The notes: generated by a model from the sequence alone, not told the origin. Counted from the stretch's first letter, positions 24,901 through 33,843 are shown. The stretch: DNA of 64,000 bases from Novosphingobium panipatense (GCF_002149965.1 NZ_MSQB01000001.1:124001-188000); one strand, 5' to 3'. A program made the numbers and translations.

Positions 24901-25002
24901 GGCGCCTGCAGCATCATCCGGCGCATTGTCCTGCGCCAGAGCCGGGGTGGCGAGCCCGCTGATACAGGTCGTCGCCAACAACAACTTCGTGATATTCCTC
25001 AT
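21991..25002 (-). CDS. TonB-dependent outer membrane receptor, 1003 residues
   Basis: Sec signal MRNITKLLLATTCISGLATPALAQ, then the TonB-box region IVVTGSRINRPN, a plug domain (VNIEEVLNRIPQ and VDVLTGGASAVYGSDAVAGV) and a ~850-residue barrel ending in Phe (VGATVNF). The SRI-RPN box and plug layout match the large TonB receptors of sphingomonads and xanthomonads that import oligosaccharides or peptides. AGGGG precedes the ATG. No dedicated FecIR-type regulator adjoins. It stands between the OmpA gene and the glycosylasparaginase gene, so a glycopeptide ligand is possible but unproven. Confidence 0.92.
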   Translation of the reverse strand: MRNITKLLLATTCISGLATPALAQDNAPDDAAGAASASGGSIVVTGSRINRPNSTAAAPIVSVTNDAIRAQAAVNIEEVLNRIPQIAPDSQQNYQDSDGRQRIKLRNLGFERTLVLVDGKRVGTMNGIDANMIPTSLIKRVDVLTGGASAVYGSDAVAGVVNFIMDDDFEGLQLNGNYNFYLHKNKRTLISDVTSQYGFDQPARGTSADGGRADLSLTFGKKLFDDRFHISGYVNYREAALVPYSARETAGCQLVEAVKDGPLTCTTSTYTPYGYISPRAGAASGNQYVNNPDGSRTLVPYSDAMAANPYDGYSFQREDKRWNAGGFTSFELSDAAELYGSVMWFRDRSTNPYPARVFAPSSYGDGNSPYYVNCNNPLMSASQAQTICGADAGTSTLAPVDVRYRFSNVKDIEDVYLNKGLRATAGVRGQFAQGWSYDVGGVYARNRMDMTWGQPDYDRVNNALNVVSVNGQLQCASGTADGCLPFDAFSANSTTNSQALYDYLTDGGFGTSTTINTLYNAVATVQGDLGTYGIQSPWAEQGVAIALGAEFRQDKLKSYADDVWRTNNGGSDSNLSQHVWEGNVELQVPIIEHKPFADLLQFNGAFRLSKYSSNPDTFSTWKAEAIWAPISDITFRGSINKAQRAPTVVEAYQGSNISYDRINTTYNDICAPTVTYTTGANGQQIPVYGAPAASREVCAATGLADSLYGSPTLVCPTDIGCTVRRGGYTVNPETAYTKTFGVVLKPSFLPGLVVSVDRFLIDLDDSIGYNDYDYFSNGCLQTGSDFFCSMFVRNADGTLSSNPGTNPTTGYIRGGTTNYYKSKSHGWDFQGQYTTGLGKYGNLSLDFAGSLTTLAGGQDSPILAKYNCAGYYGGPCGQLIPKWTHSLRATYTTDNRFFNASFNWRYVGPLTNVSNSGDPALGWSETSERETFYRIGAQNYFDLALTFRVDEAYSFRISANNIFDKLPPLLPNSYNYGLSRSNTLSARYDSLGRQIAVGATVNF

Positions 25003-25135
25003 TCATTGACCCCTTACTTCCCTGGTGATGGTTTTGACTTGGTATTGAACTGGTCAATCAGGACGCACGCGTCCCGCTTCCGGCGCCGGTAGCGCCGGGA
25101 AACTGGTCTTTTCCGTCAGCCTCGATCAGGCGCGA

Positions 25136-26140
25136 TCAGGCGCGGCGCAGGCTGCCGGCCGGTTGCACGCGGGTGCGGCCGTTCGCGTCGGTCACGGCGT
25201 AAGTGAAGCCCGGCAGGATGGAGAAGGCGCCGACCTTGCCGTTCCGGTCGATCGCCAGGAAGGCCACCTGGGCGTCCTTCACCGCTTCGCCGCGCAAGGC
25301 GACGATATGCTCCACCGCTTCGCGGCAGGCCGCCATGGCGGACATGCCCATGCGCATGGAGCCGACCACGCGCGCCGCGCCTGCGATACGGGTGACTTCC
25401 TCTCCCACGCCGGTCGCAGTGGCCGCGCCGACACCCGGCTCGACCAGCAGTCCGCAGCCTGCCTGGGGCGAATCCCCGACGCGGCCCCGCAGCTTGAAGG
25501 CCATGCCTGAGGTGGTGCAGGCGCCTGCCAGCCTTCCGTCCGGGCTGCGGGCGAGAATACCAATGGTATCATGATCGAGCGCCGTGCCGCGCTGGTTCTC
25601 GATATTGGCGACGGGCTTGTACTCGGCCTTCTTGAGCCATTCCCGCCAGGCCGCTTCGGCTTCCGGCGTGAGCAGGTTCTGCGATGGAAAGCCCTGTTCC
25701 CGCGCGAACTGGGCAGCGCCTTCGCCTACCAGCATGGTGTGCGGAGTGCGGTCCATCACCCGGCGGGCCACGGAGATGGCGTGGACATAGCCTTCCAGGC
25801 CGGCGACCGCACCGGCATGTCCACGGTCGTCCATGATGATGGCGTCGAGCGTGACGTGGCCGTCGCGGTCCGGGTAGCCGCCCAGGCCGACCGAGTGATT
25901 GGAGAGATCGGCTTCAGGCACTTTCGCGCCTGCTTCTACCGCATCGATCAGCGTTCCGCCTGCTTTCCAGGCGGCGTAGGCAGCGGCATTAGCCGCGGCG
26001 CCGAAGTCCCATGTCGAAACGACAAGAGCGGTATCGGCGGTACTGCTTGCTGCTAGCGGCGCGGCGCGCGCCGTTCCAGCTGCGACCGTTCCGGCCAAGG
26101 CAAGTCCCAAGGTATCACGACGCGAGATTCCCATGCCCAT
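25136..26140 (-). CDS. Tat-exported glycosylasparaginase (N4-(beta-N-acetylglucosaminyl)-L-asparaginase)
   Basis: A 334-residue Ntn-hydrolase precursor. N-terminus MGMGISRRDTLGLALAG is a Tat signal. Thr192 in DHDTIGILA is the expected autoproteolytic site and nucleophile; GRVGDSPQAGCGL and TTSGMAFKLRGR are the substrate-binding signatures of the GlcNAc-Asn branch rather than plain plant-type asparaginase. The enzyme releases Asp and 1-amino-GlcNAc from the GlcNAc-Asn core of N-glycoproteins. That suits the many exoglycosidases for N-glycans downstream. Its upstream gap (26141-26370) is AT-rich and probably holds the promoter. A second ATG at 26134 is also possible. Confidence 0.85.
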   Translation of the reverse strand: MGMGISRRDTLGLALAGTVAAGTARAAPLAASSTADTALVVSTWDFGAAANAAAYAAWKAGGTLIDAVEAGAKVPEADLSNHSVGLGGYPDRDGHVTLDAIIMDDRGHAGAVAGLEGYVHAISVARRVMDRTPHTMLVGEGAAQFAREQGFPSQNLLTPEAEAAWREWLKKAEYKPVANIENQRGTALDHDTIGILARSPDGRLAGACTTSGMAFKLRGRVGDSPQAGCGLLVEPGVGAATATGVGEEVTRIAGAARVVGSMRMGMSAMAACREAVEHIVALRGEAVKDAQVAFLAIDRNGKVGAFSILPGFTYAVTDANGRTRVQPAGSLRRA

Positions 26141-26370
26141 TGTTCCCCGACCCGAAGGTCCCGTCGATTTTCATGACCGGCATGCCCTTCCCAAAGCCTG
26201 CCCTGCAACAAAGCTGTCATAGGTATTAAATAAATACAATTCAAAAAATCAAATTGGCATTACATTTTTGCGCCATTCGTCGGAATATGTCGCTAATTGG
26301 TCTCATGCGGTCCTGACGCGGCGAGTTTCGGCGGACCGGGCGGCCATGGCCTTCCCGGTCCTGCGGATCC

Positions 26371-28695
26371 TCAGCCCTGCCGCGGCGGGCGGTTGCGCGG
26401 GTCCTGACCGAAGGAGAGTTCGGGCACGTTCTGCATGTGGAAGGTCAGGCGCCCGCCCTTCATCAGCTCTTCATGGCTGATCCAGCAGCGGTCATGGCGC
26501 TGGCCGTTCCATTCGACGCGGCCGTAATAGGGCCGGTCGGAACGGTTGCCCGGAGCGCTCACGATCAGTTCGCGGCCGTTGCCGAGCCGGACGCGCGCCT
26601 CTTCGAACAGCGGACTGCCGAAGATGTAGATCCCGCTGACCGGATCGACCGGATAGAAGCCCAGCGCCGAGAGTACGTACCAGGCGCTCATCTGCCCGCA
26701 GTCGTCATTTCCGATCACGCCTGCCGGACGGGCGCGGTACATGAGCGCCAGGAGGCGGCGGACCATGGCCTGCGTCTTCCAGTGCGCGCCGGTCCAGGCG
26801 TAGAGGTAGGCGACGTGATGCGAGGGTTCGTTGCCGTGGGCATATTGGCCCACCATGCCGCTGATGTCCGGCGGGGCGTTCTTCGGCAGCGTCGAGGGCG
26901 CATTGAACAGTGCGTCGAGCTTGGCTTCCAGCGCTTCGGGGCCGCCCATGGCCTCGGCCAGGCCGTACACGTCGTGCTGGTTGAGGAAAGTCGCCTGCCA
27001 GCCGTTGCTTTCGGTAAAGTCGCGCCACTTGTCGGAATGGCCGAGTTCGACCGGATCGTAGGGCTCCGTCCAGGAACCGTCGTCCAGGCGGGGCCGAGCA
27101 AAGCCGGTGGCGGTGTCGAAGACGTTCTTCCAGTTGCCCGAGCGGGCCTTCAGCCTTGCGGCGTCGTCGGTGGCCCCCGCCGCTTTCGCGATCTTTGCGG
27201 CGGCGTAGTCGTCATAGGCATATTCCAGCGTGCGGCTCACGCTTTCGAAGACCTTGTCGGCCGGAACGTAGCCCTTGGCGTCGTAGGCCGGAATGCCGCG
27301 CGCATTGTCCTGCACGGGCATCGTGAAGTCGAACGAGCGCCTGCGGATATTGGGCCAGGCTTCTGCGTAGTTGCCGGGGATACCCTTGGCCATGGCTTCC
27401 GCCAGTACGGGTACGGAGTGCCAGCCCATCATGCACCCGGTCTCGACGCCCTGAAGCGGCCAGACGGGCGGGCCATAGGGGCTTTGCCTGGTCTGGCGGA
27501 TGAGATCGGCCACGAACTGTTCGACCAGCGCGGGCCGCAGCAGCGTCTGCAAGGGATGGAATGCCCGGTAGGTATCCCAGAGCGAATAGGCGCTATAGGC
27601 CTTCTCGCCGGGCGCAAGCTGGTGGACCTTGCGGTCGAGGCCTATGGTGCGGCCGTCCACGTCGGAGAACAGCGTCGGACCGATGGCGGCGTGATAGAGC
27701 GCGGTCGCCATGATCGTGCGCTGTTCGGCGCTGCCGCCCGTCACCGAGACATGCCTCATTTCGTCGGCCCATGCTTTCGCGGCGGCCTGGCGGTAGGTAT
27801 CGAAATCGAAATGGGTCGCCTCTGCTGCCAGATTGGCGAGGGCGCCTGCGACATCGACGGCCGAAACGGCGGTGCGCACCACGATCGGCGCGCTTCCGGC
27901 ATCGTCGAAGTGGACTGCCGCCTTCAGGCGGCGGCCTTTGACCTGCGTGCTGCCAGCGGGCTGCGCGGCATCGTCGTCACCGAAGAAATCGATGCGGCTC
28001 GGCGGGCGCGAGAACTGCATCGCGAAATAGATATGGCGGCCCTTGGCCCAGCGGAACACCCGGCGCTGGCCGGTAAGCGTGCCGTCGGCTTCCAGCGTGA
28101 GCTGCGCGTCGTCGATCAGGGGATACTTGTCCGAGGAGTCCAGGACGAGGTGGGACAAGTCGATCAGCAGGTGCCCGTCGCCTGCCGGATAAGCATGGCG
28201 CTGGATGCCGCTGCGCAGTGTCGCGGTCAGTTCGCTGGTGACGCCGTTTTCAAGCTGGACGCGGTAGTAACCGGGCTCCGCCGCCTCATTTCCGTAGCGC
28301 AGGCGATAGCCTTCGTCCGGCCGGTCGAGCGGCCCCGGCTGGAGCCGTACTTCGCCACGGCAGGGAACGACGAGGACGTCCAGCATGTCGCCGATGCCGG
28401 TGCCGGAAAGATGGGTGTGGGAGAAGCCCAGCAGCGAGGCGTCGCCGTGATGGTAGCCAGAGCAGGTGTCCCAGCGCGCGGTGTCGGTGTCGGGGCTGAG
28501 CTGGACCATGCCGAACGGCAGTGTCGCGCCGGGGAACGTGTGCCCATCGCCGCCGGTGCCGATGAACGGATCGACCTTCACGGCCGGATCGGCCTGGGCG
28601 GCCAGCGCGCGCGTCGCGCCGGCGGGCACGGCGGCGGCCAGCAGCGCTAGGCGGCAGGTGCCCGACATCAGGTGGCGGCGACTCAGATCGGTCAT
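26371..28695 (-). CDS. GH92 family alpha-mannosidase, exported
   Basis: A 774-residue protein with a Tat/Sec-type leader (MTDLSRRHLMSG, then an Ala-rich core). The N-terminal beta-domain begins VDPFIGTGGDGHTFPGA and continues with YHHGDASLLGFSHTHLSGTG. The C-terminal helical domain carries GNDDCGQMSAWYVLSALGF. These are GH92 hallmarks: Ca2+-dependent exo-acting alpha-1,2/1,3-mannosidases on N-glycans. ATG 28695 is preferred because AAGGGG lies at a workable distance; the ATG 9 nt upstream sits directly on that ribosome site. It follows a TonB receptor on the same strand, forming a receptor-plus-enzyme pair. Confidence 0.93.
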   Translation of the reverse strand: MTDLSRRHLMSGTCRLALLAAAVPAGATRALAAQADPAVKVDPFIGTGGDGHTFPGATLPFGMVQLSPDTDTARWDTCSGYHHGDASLLGFSHTHLSGTGIGDMLDVLVVPCRGEVRLQPGPLDRPDEGYRLRYGNEAAEPGYYRVQLENGVTSELTATLRSGIQRHAYPAGDGHLLIDLSHLVLDSSDKYPLIDDAQLTLEADGTLTGQRRVFRWAKGRHIYFAMQFSRPPSRIDFFGDDDAAQPAGSTQVKGRRLKAAVHFDDAGSAPIVVRTAVSAVDVAGALANLAAEATHFDFDTYRQAAAKAWADEMRHVSVTGGSAEQRTIMATALYHAAIGPTLFSDVDGRTIGLDRKVHQLAPGEKAYSAYSLWDTYRAFHPLQTLLRPALVEQFVADLIRQTRQSPYGPPVWPLQGVETGCMMGWHSVPVLAEAMAKGIPGNYAEAWPNIRRRSFDFTMPVQDNARGIPAYDAKGYVPADKVFESVSRTLEYAYDDYAAAKIAKAAGATDDAARLKARSGNWKNVFDTATGFARPRLDDGSWTEPYDPVELGHSDKWRDFTESNGWQATFLNQHDVYGLAEAMGGPEALEAKLDALFNAPSTLPKNAPPDISGMVGQYAHGNEPSHHVAYLYAWTGAHWKTQAMVRRLLALMYRARPAGVIGNDDCGQMSAWYVLSALGFYPVDPVSGIYIFGSPLFEEARVRLGNGRELIVSAPGNRSDRPYYGRVEWNGQRHDRCWISHEELMKGGRLTFHMQNVPELSFGQDPRNRPPRQG

Positions 28696-28824
28696 CTCAG
28701 GCATCCCCTTATATGTAAAAGGACGGCGCCCGTCCCGCAGGAAGACCCTGAGGACGGACGCCGGCCCGTGTGCATGCAGATCATTGGTGAGGAGGAGAGG
28801 GACCTACACGCTTTTGCACGGGAC

Positions 28825-31524
28825 TTAGAAGCTGAACTGAGCGGTCGCGGCGAAGACGCGGCCGTTCTTGTAAAAGGCCGTCGGCGCGCTCTTGCTGCCG
28901 CTATACGAGTAATAGGTGGAATCGAGCAGGTTCTGGGCGTTGGCCTGGACCGTGAAGTGGTCGTTGATCTTGTAGGAGATCGACGCATCCAACTGGTGGT
29001 ATCCGTCGGTGGAATCCACCGAGTTCAGGCGGCCGATGCCGGTGAAGTAGTGGCTGCGCCAGTTCCAGCTCACGCGGGCCTGGAACGGACCCTTCTCGAA
29101 GTAGGGGATCACGTTGATCGTGTGCTTCGAGAGGTAGGGCAGGTTGAGGACGTTGCCGTCCGCATCGCGGCCGCCGCTCGCATCGGCGAAAGTGTAGTTG
29201 GTCAGAATGCCGAAGCCGCCCCAGATCGGGGTCTGGAAGCCCAGCGACACCCCGTTGACGGTCGCGTTCGAGGCATTGACCGGGCTGGAGACGATGTAGG
29301 TCTCGTTCTGCTGGGTCAGGTTGTTGAACAGGACCTGCTGGTTGGTGGTCGTGACGATGTAGGACGAGATCTCGCGGCGGAAATACTCGGCCGACAGCAG
29401 GGCGCTATGGCCGAAGTACCATTCTGCCGACAGTTCGTAGTTCGTCGAGGCATAGGGCTTGAGGTCGGGGTTGCCGCCGCCTGCCGTCAGCTGGGTGTCG
29501 TTGCGGCTGAAAGCGCCGGCCAGCTGGCCGTAGCGCGGGCGGGCGATGACCTTGGCGACCGAGCCGCGAACCTTGATCTGGTCGTTGACGTCCCAGCTTA
29601 CGTTGATGCTGGGCAGGCCCTTGAGATAGTCGTTCTTCGCCCGGGTTGGCGAATAGCTGTCGGTCTCGGCCGTGTAGAGGAAATAGTCCGATACGTCCTG
29701 CGTATAGACCGCGCGGTAGCCCACGTTACCGCGGATCGGGCCGGTCTCGAAGTCCAGCTGGACATAGGCCGCTGCGGACTTTTCGCGCACCTTGAACGAG
29801 GTGCCCTCGTCAAGGCCGGTGTCGACGTAGAGGCCGTTCTCCAGCGTGTCGATCACGTCGCCGCTGCGCAGGGTCGCGAACTGGTTGGCGTTGCCGCCCG
29901 AACCCAGGCCGTTGAACAGGCCCGAGGGGGTCAGGGTGTAGTCGTAGTCCGCCATGCTGACCGGATCGGTCAGGTAGACCTGCGAACCCGTGGCCCTCAG
30001 GCTGTTGACGTGGTCGGATGCCTTCACGCCCATGCGCACGGCCTTGAAGAAGCCGTCCTCGACTTCCCACTTGGCGTCGAACTGGCCGTAGTATTCCTTG
30101 TCCAGCTGGCGCGAGGTGGCGATGCCGCCGATCTGGTAGGCGCGCACGGTGCTGCCGTCGGGCAGGGTGACGTCGCGAAGATCGGAACGGAAGAACGCGT
30201 TGGGGTCGGTCGGCGGGGTGGAGAAGTTCACCGAAGTCCGGTTCTGCCCGTAGCTGTAGCTGAAGGGCATGTTGGACTGCATGTTCATCAGGTATTCGGG
30301 GTTGGTGCCGCCCGTCGCCTTGGTCCAGCCCACATTGCCCGAAAGGGTCAGGCTGTCGGTAGCCTTCCAGCTTGAGGCGAGGTTGTAGCTGTCCGTCCGC
30401 ACCTTGGTCTTGCGGTAGTTCATGTCCAGCTGCGAACTGGTGGAAGGCAGGTCGGTAGCGCCGAACGCGGCATCGGTGACCAGGCCGTTCGCGATCGTGG
30501 CCGATTCCAGCGAACCGGCAGCCCAGGTCGGCACGACATAGAGCGACTGGCTGAAGTTGTTGTAAGTGCCTTCGATGTGCAGCCCGGTGAGGTTGAACTC
30601 AAGCCGGTCGCTCGGCGCCCACTGCACGGCGAACTGGCCGCCGATACGCTCGCGGGTCTGCTTGAAGTAGGCGTGGTTGATGCCGTAGGGATAGCGGGCA
30701 TTGGCCAGGTCGGCGGCGGTTCCGCCGGTGAGCACGGCATCGGGGTTGTTCAGCGTGACGTTGCCGGCGGCGTCGGTCGAGGTGAAATCCGAGCCGCTGT
30801 TGTAGCCGAAGTATTCCACACCGGCGCGGGCCAGCGAATCCCTGTCGTAAGTACCGGCGACGAGGATGCCGAAAGTGGCGCTGTCGTTCTTCCAGCTATA
30901 GAGCAGCGAACCACGCGGATTGCCGATTTCGGAGCGGTCGTTGTAGCCGTAGCCGATCGAGCCGTTGATCGTGTTCTTGTCGAGATCGAGCGGCTTGCGC
31001 GTGCGCACGATCACCGTGCCGCCCAGCGAACCTTCGTCGATGCGCGGTTCGGGCGACTTGAACACTTCGATCTGCGAGACGATTTCGGGCGCCAGCAGCG
31101 AATAGTTGAAGGTGCGGCCGGTCACGTCGCCCGCATTGCCGCCCCAGTCGGCGGAAGCGATCGAATGGTTGTCGATCAGCACGCGGTTGAGCGCCGGATC
31201 GGTGCCCTGGATGGAAACGCGCTCGCCGATGCCGAACTGGCGATCGACGCTGACGCCCGGAATGTGGGAGAGGGATTCGGCGACGTTGCGGTCCGGGAAC
31301 TTGCCGATGCCTTCGGCGGTGATGACATCCACCACTGCGTCCGCATCGCGCTTGACGTTGATCGCGTTGGTCAGTGCGCCGCGGATACCGCTGACGACGA
31401 TCGCGTTCTGGTCGTTCTGCGCGGTCTGCTGTGAATTGTCCTGGGAATTATCCTGCGCAAGGGCGGGGGCGGCGAAGCCCAGGCTGGCGCTGGTCGCCAA
31501 CAGCATGGCGCGTACAATTTTCAT
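28825..31524 (-). CDS. TonB-dependent outer membrane receptor, 899 residues
   Basis: Signal MKIVRAMLLATSASLGFAAPALAQ, a Gln/Asn/Asp-rich linker, TonB-box region AIVVSGIRG, then the plug (VDVITAEGIGKFPDRNVAESL and RVSIQGTDPALNRVLID). It ends AATAQFSF with a terminal Phe. The SG-R...KFPDRNVAESL pattern is typical of the TIGR01782-type receptors of Caulobacter, Xanthomonas and sphingomonads, which take up plant or host oligosaccharides. It is immediately upstream of the GH92 gene on the same strand with a 129-nt gap, so mannose-containing glycan uptake is the natural guess. Confidence 0.92.
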   Translation of the reverse strand: MKIVRAMLLATSASLGFAAPALAQDNSQDNSQQTAQNDQNAIVVSGIRGALTNAINVKRDADAVVDVITAEGIGKFPDRNVAESLSHIPGVSVDRQFGIGERVSIQGTDPALNRVLIDNHSIASADWGGNAGDVTGRTFNYSLLAPEIVSQIEVFKSPEPRIDEGSLGGTVIVRTRKPLDLDKNTINGSIGYGYNDRSEIGNPRGSLLYSWKNDSATFGILVAGTYDRDSLARAGVEYFGYNSGSDFTSTDAAGNVTLNNPDAVLTGGTAADLANARYPYGINHAYFKQTRERIGGQFAVQWAPSDRLEFNLTGLHIEGTYNNFSQSLYVVPTWAAGSLESATIANGLVTDAAFGATDLPSTSSQLDMNYRKTKVRTDSYNLASSWKATDSLTLSGNVGWTKATGGTNPEYLMNMQSNMPFSYSYGQNRTSVNFSTPPTDPNAFFRSDLRDVTLPDGSTVRAYQIGGIATSRQLDKEYYGQFDAKWEVEDGFFKAVRMGVKASDHVNSLRATGSQVYLTDPVSMADYDYTLTPSGLFNGLGSGGNANQFATLRSGDVIDTLENGLYVDTGLDEGTSFKVREKSAAAYVQLDFETGPIRGNVGYRAVYTQDVSDYFLYTAETDSYSPTRAKNDYLKGLPSINVSWDVNDQIKVRGSVAKVIARPRYGQLAGAFSRNDTQLTAGGGNPDLKPYASTNYELSAEWYFGHSALLSAEYFRREISSYIVTTTNQQVLFNNLTQQNETYIVSSPVNASNATVNGVSLGFQTPIWGGFGILTNYTFADASGGRDADGNVLNLPYLSKHTINVIPYFEKGPFQARVSWNWRSHYFTGIGRLNSVDSTDGYHQLDASISYKINDHFTVQANAQNLLDSTYYSYSGSKSAPTAFYKNGRVFAATAQFSF

Positions 31525-31873
31525 TATCTTTTACCTCATGACCCGAACCCGTGAGCGCGCTTCAGGCTTTGCGGAATGCGTGCTCGAAACCCTGCGAGGA
31601 CAATGCCAATAAAATTCCAATGTCTCGGTTAAATGTCACCAAAATAGATCCGCATGTCCACCGTAAATTTTTTCTTGGCCGCGATCGGTGTGCGCGTTCG
31701 TAGGGATTTCGGGAGAAAACCGGATGTTTGATCGGTCCGGCTGTGTTCAGCACCAATGATGCGTCCGGCAGAACGGGATGGCATGACAAGCCAAAATATG
31801 TCCAATTCGCAGCAGTCCACTGCCAGGGCGAATCATCGGTGTGGATTGAGGGACTGCTTGAAAAGGGGCGGAT
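31525..31873. other. 349-bp intergenic region between divergent TonB receptor and cutC genes
   Basis: AT-richer than the flanks and without a supportable gene; short frames inside lack ribosome sites. It must contain the promoters for the TonB receptor (minus) and for the CutC gene (plus). I see no strong palindrome of the kind found at 32699-32728. Confidence 0.5.
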
Positions 31874-32611
31874 GTGCTCGAAGTCTGTGTTGAAGATGCT
31901 GCTGGAATTGCTGCCGCCGTTTCAGGGGGCGGCGACCGGATCGAGCTTTGCAGCGCGCTGGCGCTCGGCGGCCTGACCCCGCCCCGTTCGCTCGTTCGCA
32001 TTGCGGCGGAGGCGCCGATCCCGGTTCACATGCTCTGCCGTCCGCGAGAGGGCGATTTTCTCTACGACGCGCGGGAAGTCGCGCTGGTCTGCGATGACAT
32101 CGATCTCGCGGCAGAAGCCGGGCTGGCCGGGGTGGTCATCGGCGCGGGAGGTGCGGGCGGGCTCGATCTCTCGGCCCTCGGGACATGGCTGGCACATGCC
32201 CAGCGCGCAGGTGCGGCGCGCGGCTCGCGTCTGTCGCTCACCTTGCACCGTGTCTTCGATTTGCTCGACGATATGGAAAACGGGCTGGAGCAGGCCGTGG
32301 CCATGGGGTTCGACCGTGTTCTGACCTCGGGCGGAGCCGTTCGCGCCCCCGATGGTGCGGGCATGCTGGCACACCTCAATGAACTGGCGGCGGGGCGCAT
32401 CGTGATCCTGGCGGGGTCCGGCGTCTCGGCAGAGGCCGTTCCGGTCTTGCGCAAGGCCGGGATCGAGGAGTTTCATGCCTCCTGCCGCCTTCCCGGTGTG
32501 CGGACGGGCGAATCGGGGCGGCTTGAGGAACTGGGTTTTCAGAAAGGCCTGCGGCCGATAACGGATGCCTCCGAAGTGGCGAGACTGAAGGCGGCCATTA
32601 CGGATCGATAG
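31874..32611 (+). CDS. cutC: CutC family protein
   Basis: A 245-residue TIM-barrel protein matching the CutC family: LEVCVEDAAGIAAAVSGGGDRIELCSALALGGLTP is split over the N-terminal strand and helix, PIPVHMLCRPREGDF follows, and VLTSGGA lies in a late strand. It starts at GTG 31874 after AAAAGGGG. CutC was first tied to copper tolerance, but that role is disputed. Copies sit beside GlcNAc and glycan genes in several proteobacteria, so a sugar-related role is plausible here (inference). It is 179 nt upstream of the nag operon, from which it is separated by a palindrome. Confidence 0.88.
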   Translation: MLEVCVEDAAGIAAAVSGGGDRIELCSALALGGLTPPRSLVRIAAEAPIPVHMLCRPREGDFLYDAREVALVCDDIDLAAEAGLAGVVIGAGGAGGLDLSALGTWLAHAQRAGAARGSRLSLTLHRVFDLLDDMENGLEQAVAMGFDRVLTSGGAVRAPDGAGMLAHLNELAAGRIVILAGSGVSAEAVPVLRKAGIEEFHASCRLPGVRTGESGRLEELGFQKGLRPITDASEVARLKAAITDR

Positions 32612-32698
32612 GCTTGTTTTCGGTGGAGGCTGCTGGGTCTGCGAATTAAAACGCAGCGAAAGTGCGAAACCAATTGCGCATTGCCCGGAGTTCGGGAA

Positions 32699-32728
32699 TA
32701 CCAATATAGAACTTATTCGATATTGGTA
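32699..32728. promoter_or_regulatory. Palindromic operator-like site before the nag operon
   Basis: Perfect 9-bp inverted repeat TACCAATAT / ATATTGGTA with a 12-nt spacer, about 60 nt before the first nag start codon. TTGGTAT-type half-sites are known for GntR/HutC NagR-YvoA-DasR regulators of amino-sugar genes and for FCD-type UxuR. Both types of regulator are encoded in this window. Related half-sites occur at 43958-43964 and 62905-62940. Confidence 0.6.
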
Positions 32729-32790
32729 AGCAGATGCTCCCGCCCGGCGCGTGTTCGCCGCAGGAGCGGTGCGAAGGAGATCCTGCCGCA

Positions 32791-33843
32791 ATGTCCGAAG
32801 CCGCGAATTCCACGCCGCCGATGGCTTCCCTGATGGCCCGCGAGGCCGCCGAAGCGCCTCAGGCTGTGCGCGCCTTCCTGTCGCGCAACCACGATGCGCT
32901 GGCCTCTCTCGCGCAGGACTTGCGCGACAATCCGCCCTCGGTGGTGGTGACGTGCGCGCGCGGATCGTCCGACAATGCGGCGACTTACGCGAAGTACCTG
33001 ATCGAGACCCTGGCGGGCGTTCCGGTATCGTCTTCCGCGCTCAGCGTGTCGTCGGTGTTCGGCGCTGAGATGCAGCCGGGCCGCGTTCTCGTGCTGGCCA
33101 TCTCGCAAAGTGGTCGCAGCCCCGACCTGCTCGCCGCCGTGGAAGCGCATCGGCGGGCTGGTGCCCGCGTCGTGGCGCTGGTCAATGACGAAACCGCTCC
33201 GCTTGCCGATCTGGCGCAATGGGTGCTTCCGCTCAGCGCCGGCGCCGAAAAGTCAGTAGCCGCGACCAAGTCCTACATTGCCTCGCTGGCCGGTGTCGCG
33301 GCGCTGGTTGCGCACTGGACGGACGATGCCGAACTGGGGTCCGCCCTGGCGGGCCTGCCGGAAACGCTGGAAGTGGCGGCGAGTACAGCGCCGTTTGATC
33401 TGGTTGCGGGCCTGTCGGCCGCGAACAATCTTTTCGTCATCGCGCGGGGCTATGGCTTTGCGGTGGCGCAGGAGGGGGCGCTCAAGCTCAAGGAAACCTG
33501 CGCGCTCCATGCCGAGGCCTATAGCGCTGCCGAAGTGCGCCACGGCCCGATGACGATCATCGACGAGGGCTTTCCGATCGTGGCTTTCGCGACATCGGAT
33601 GCCAGCGGCGAGAGTGTGCGCGCGGCGGCCCGGGAGTTCGCCGGGCGCGGCGCGCAGATCCTCATGCTGGATGCCGCCGAGCCCTTCGGGAACGCCACGC
33701 TGGCCGCGCTTGCCGGCCATGCCGCGCTGGAACCGCTGCTGATGATCCAGGCCTTCTATCCGCAAGTGAATGCACTTTCGCTTGCGCGCGGTCTCGACCC
33801 GGACAATCCAGCCCACTTGCGCAAGGTTACCGAGACTCTCTGA
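32791..33843 (+). CDS. nagB-II: SIS-domain glucosamine-6-phosphate deaminase (NagB-II type)
   Basis: A 350-residue protein with tandem SIS domains like the isomerase half of GlmS, without the glutaminase domain. Key parts are CARGSSDNAATYAKYL, ISQSGRSPDLLAAV, VAATKSYIASL and KLKETCALHAEAYSAAEVRHGP. The family includes the alternative GlcN6P deaminase NagB-II, converting GlcN6P to fructose-6-phosphate and ammonia. GAAGGAGA precedes ATG 32791, so the longer upstream frame is dropped. It shares one base with the nagA start (TGATG). First gene of the GlcNAc operon. Confidence 0.88.
   Translation: MSEAANSTPPMASLMAREAAEAPQAVRAFLSRNHDALASLAQDLRDNPPSVVVTCARGSSDNAATYAKYLIETLAGVPVSSSALSVSSVFGAEMQPGRVLVLAISQSGRSPDLLAAVEAHRRAGARVVALVNDETAPLADLAQWVLPLSAGAEKSVAATKSYIASLAGVAALVAHWTDDAELGSALAGLPETLEVAASTAPFDLVAGLSAANNLFVIARGYGFAVAQEGALKLKETCALHAEAYSAAEVRHGPMTIIDEGFPIVAFATSDASGESVRAAAREFAGRGAQILMLDAAEPFGNATLAALAGHAALEPLLMIQAFYPQVNALSLARGLDPDNPAHLRKVTETL

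Noticed and set aside
26437..28650. 737-codon plus-strand frame opposite GH92
   Set aside because: Shadow frame without domains; GH92 signatures are clear on the minus strand.
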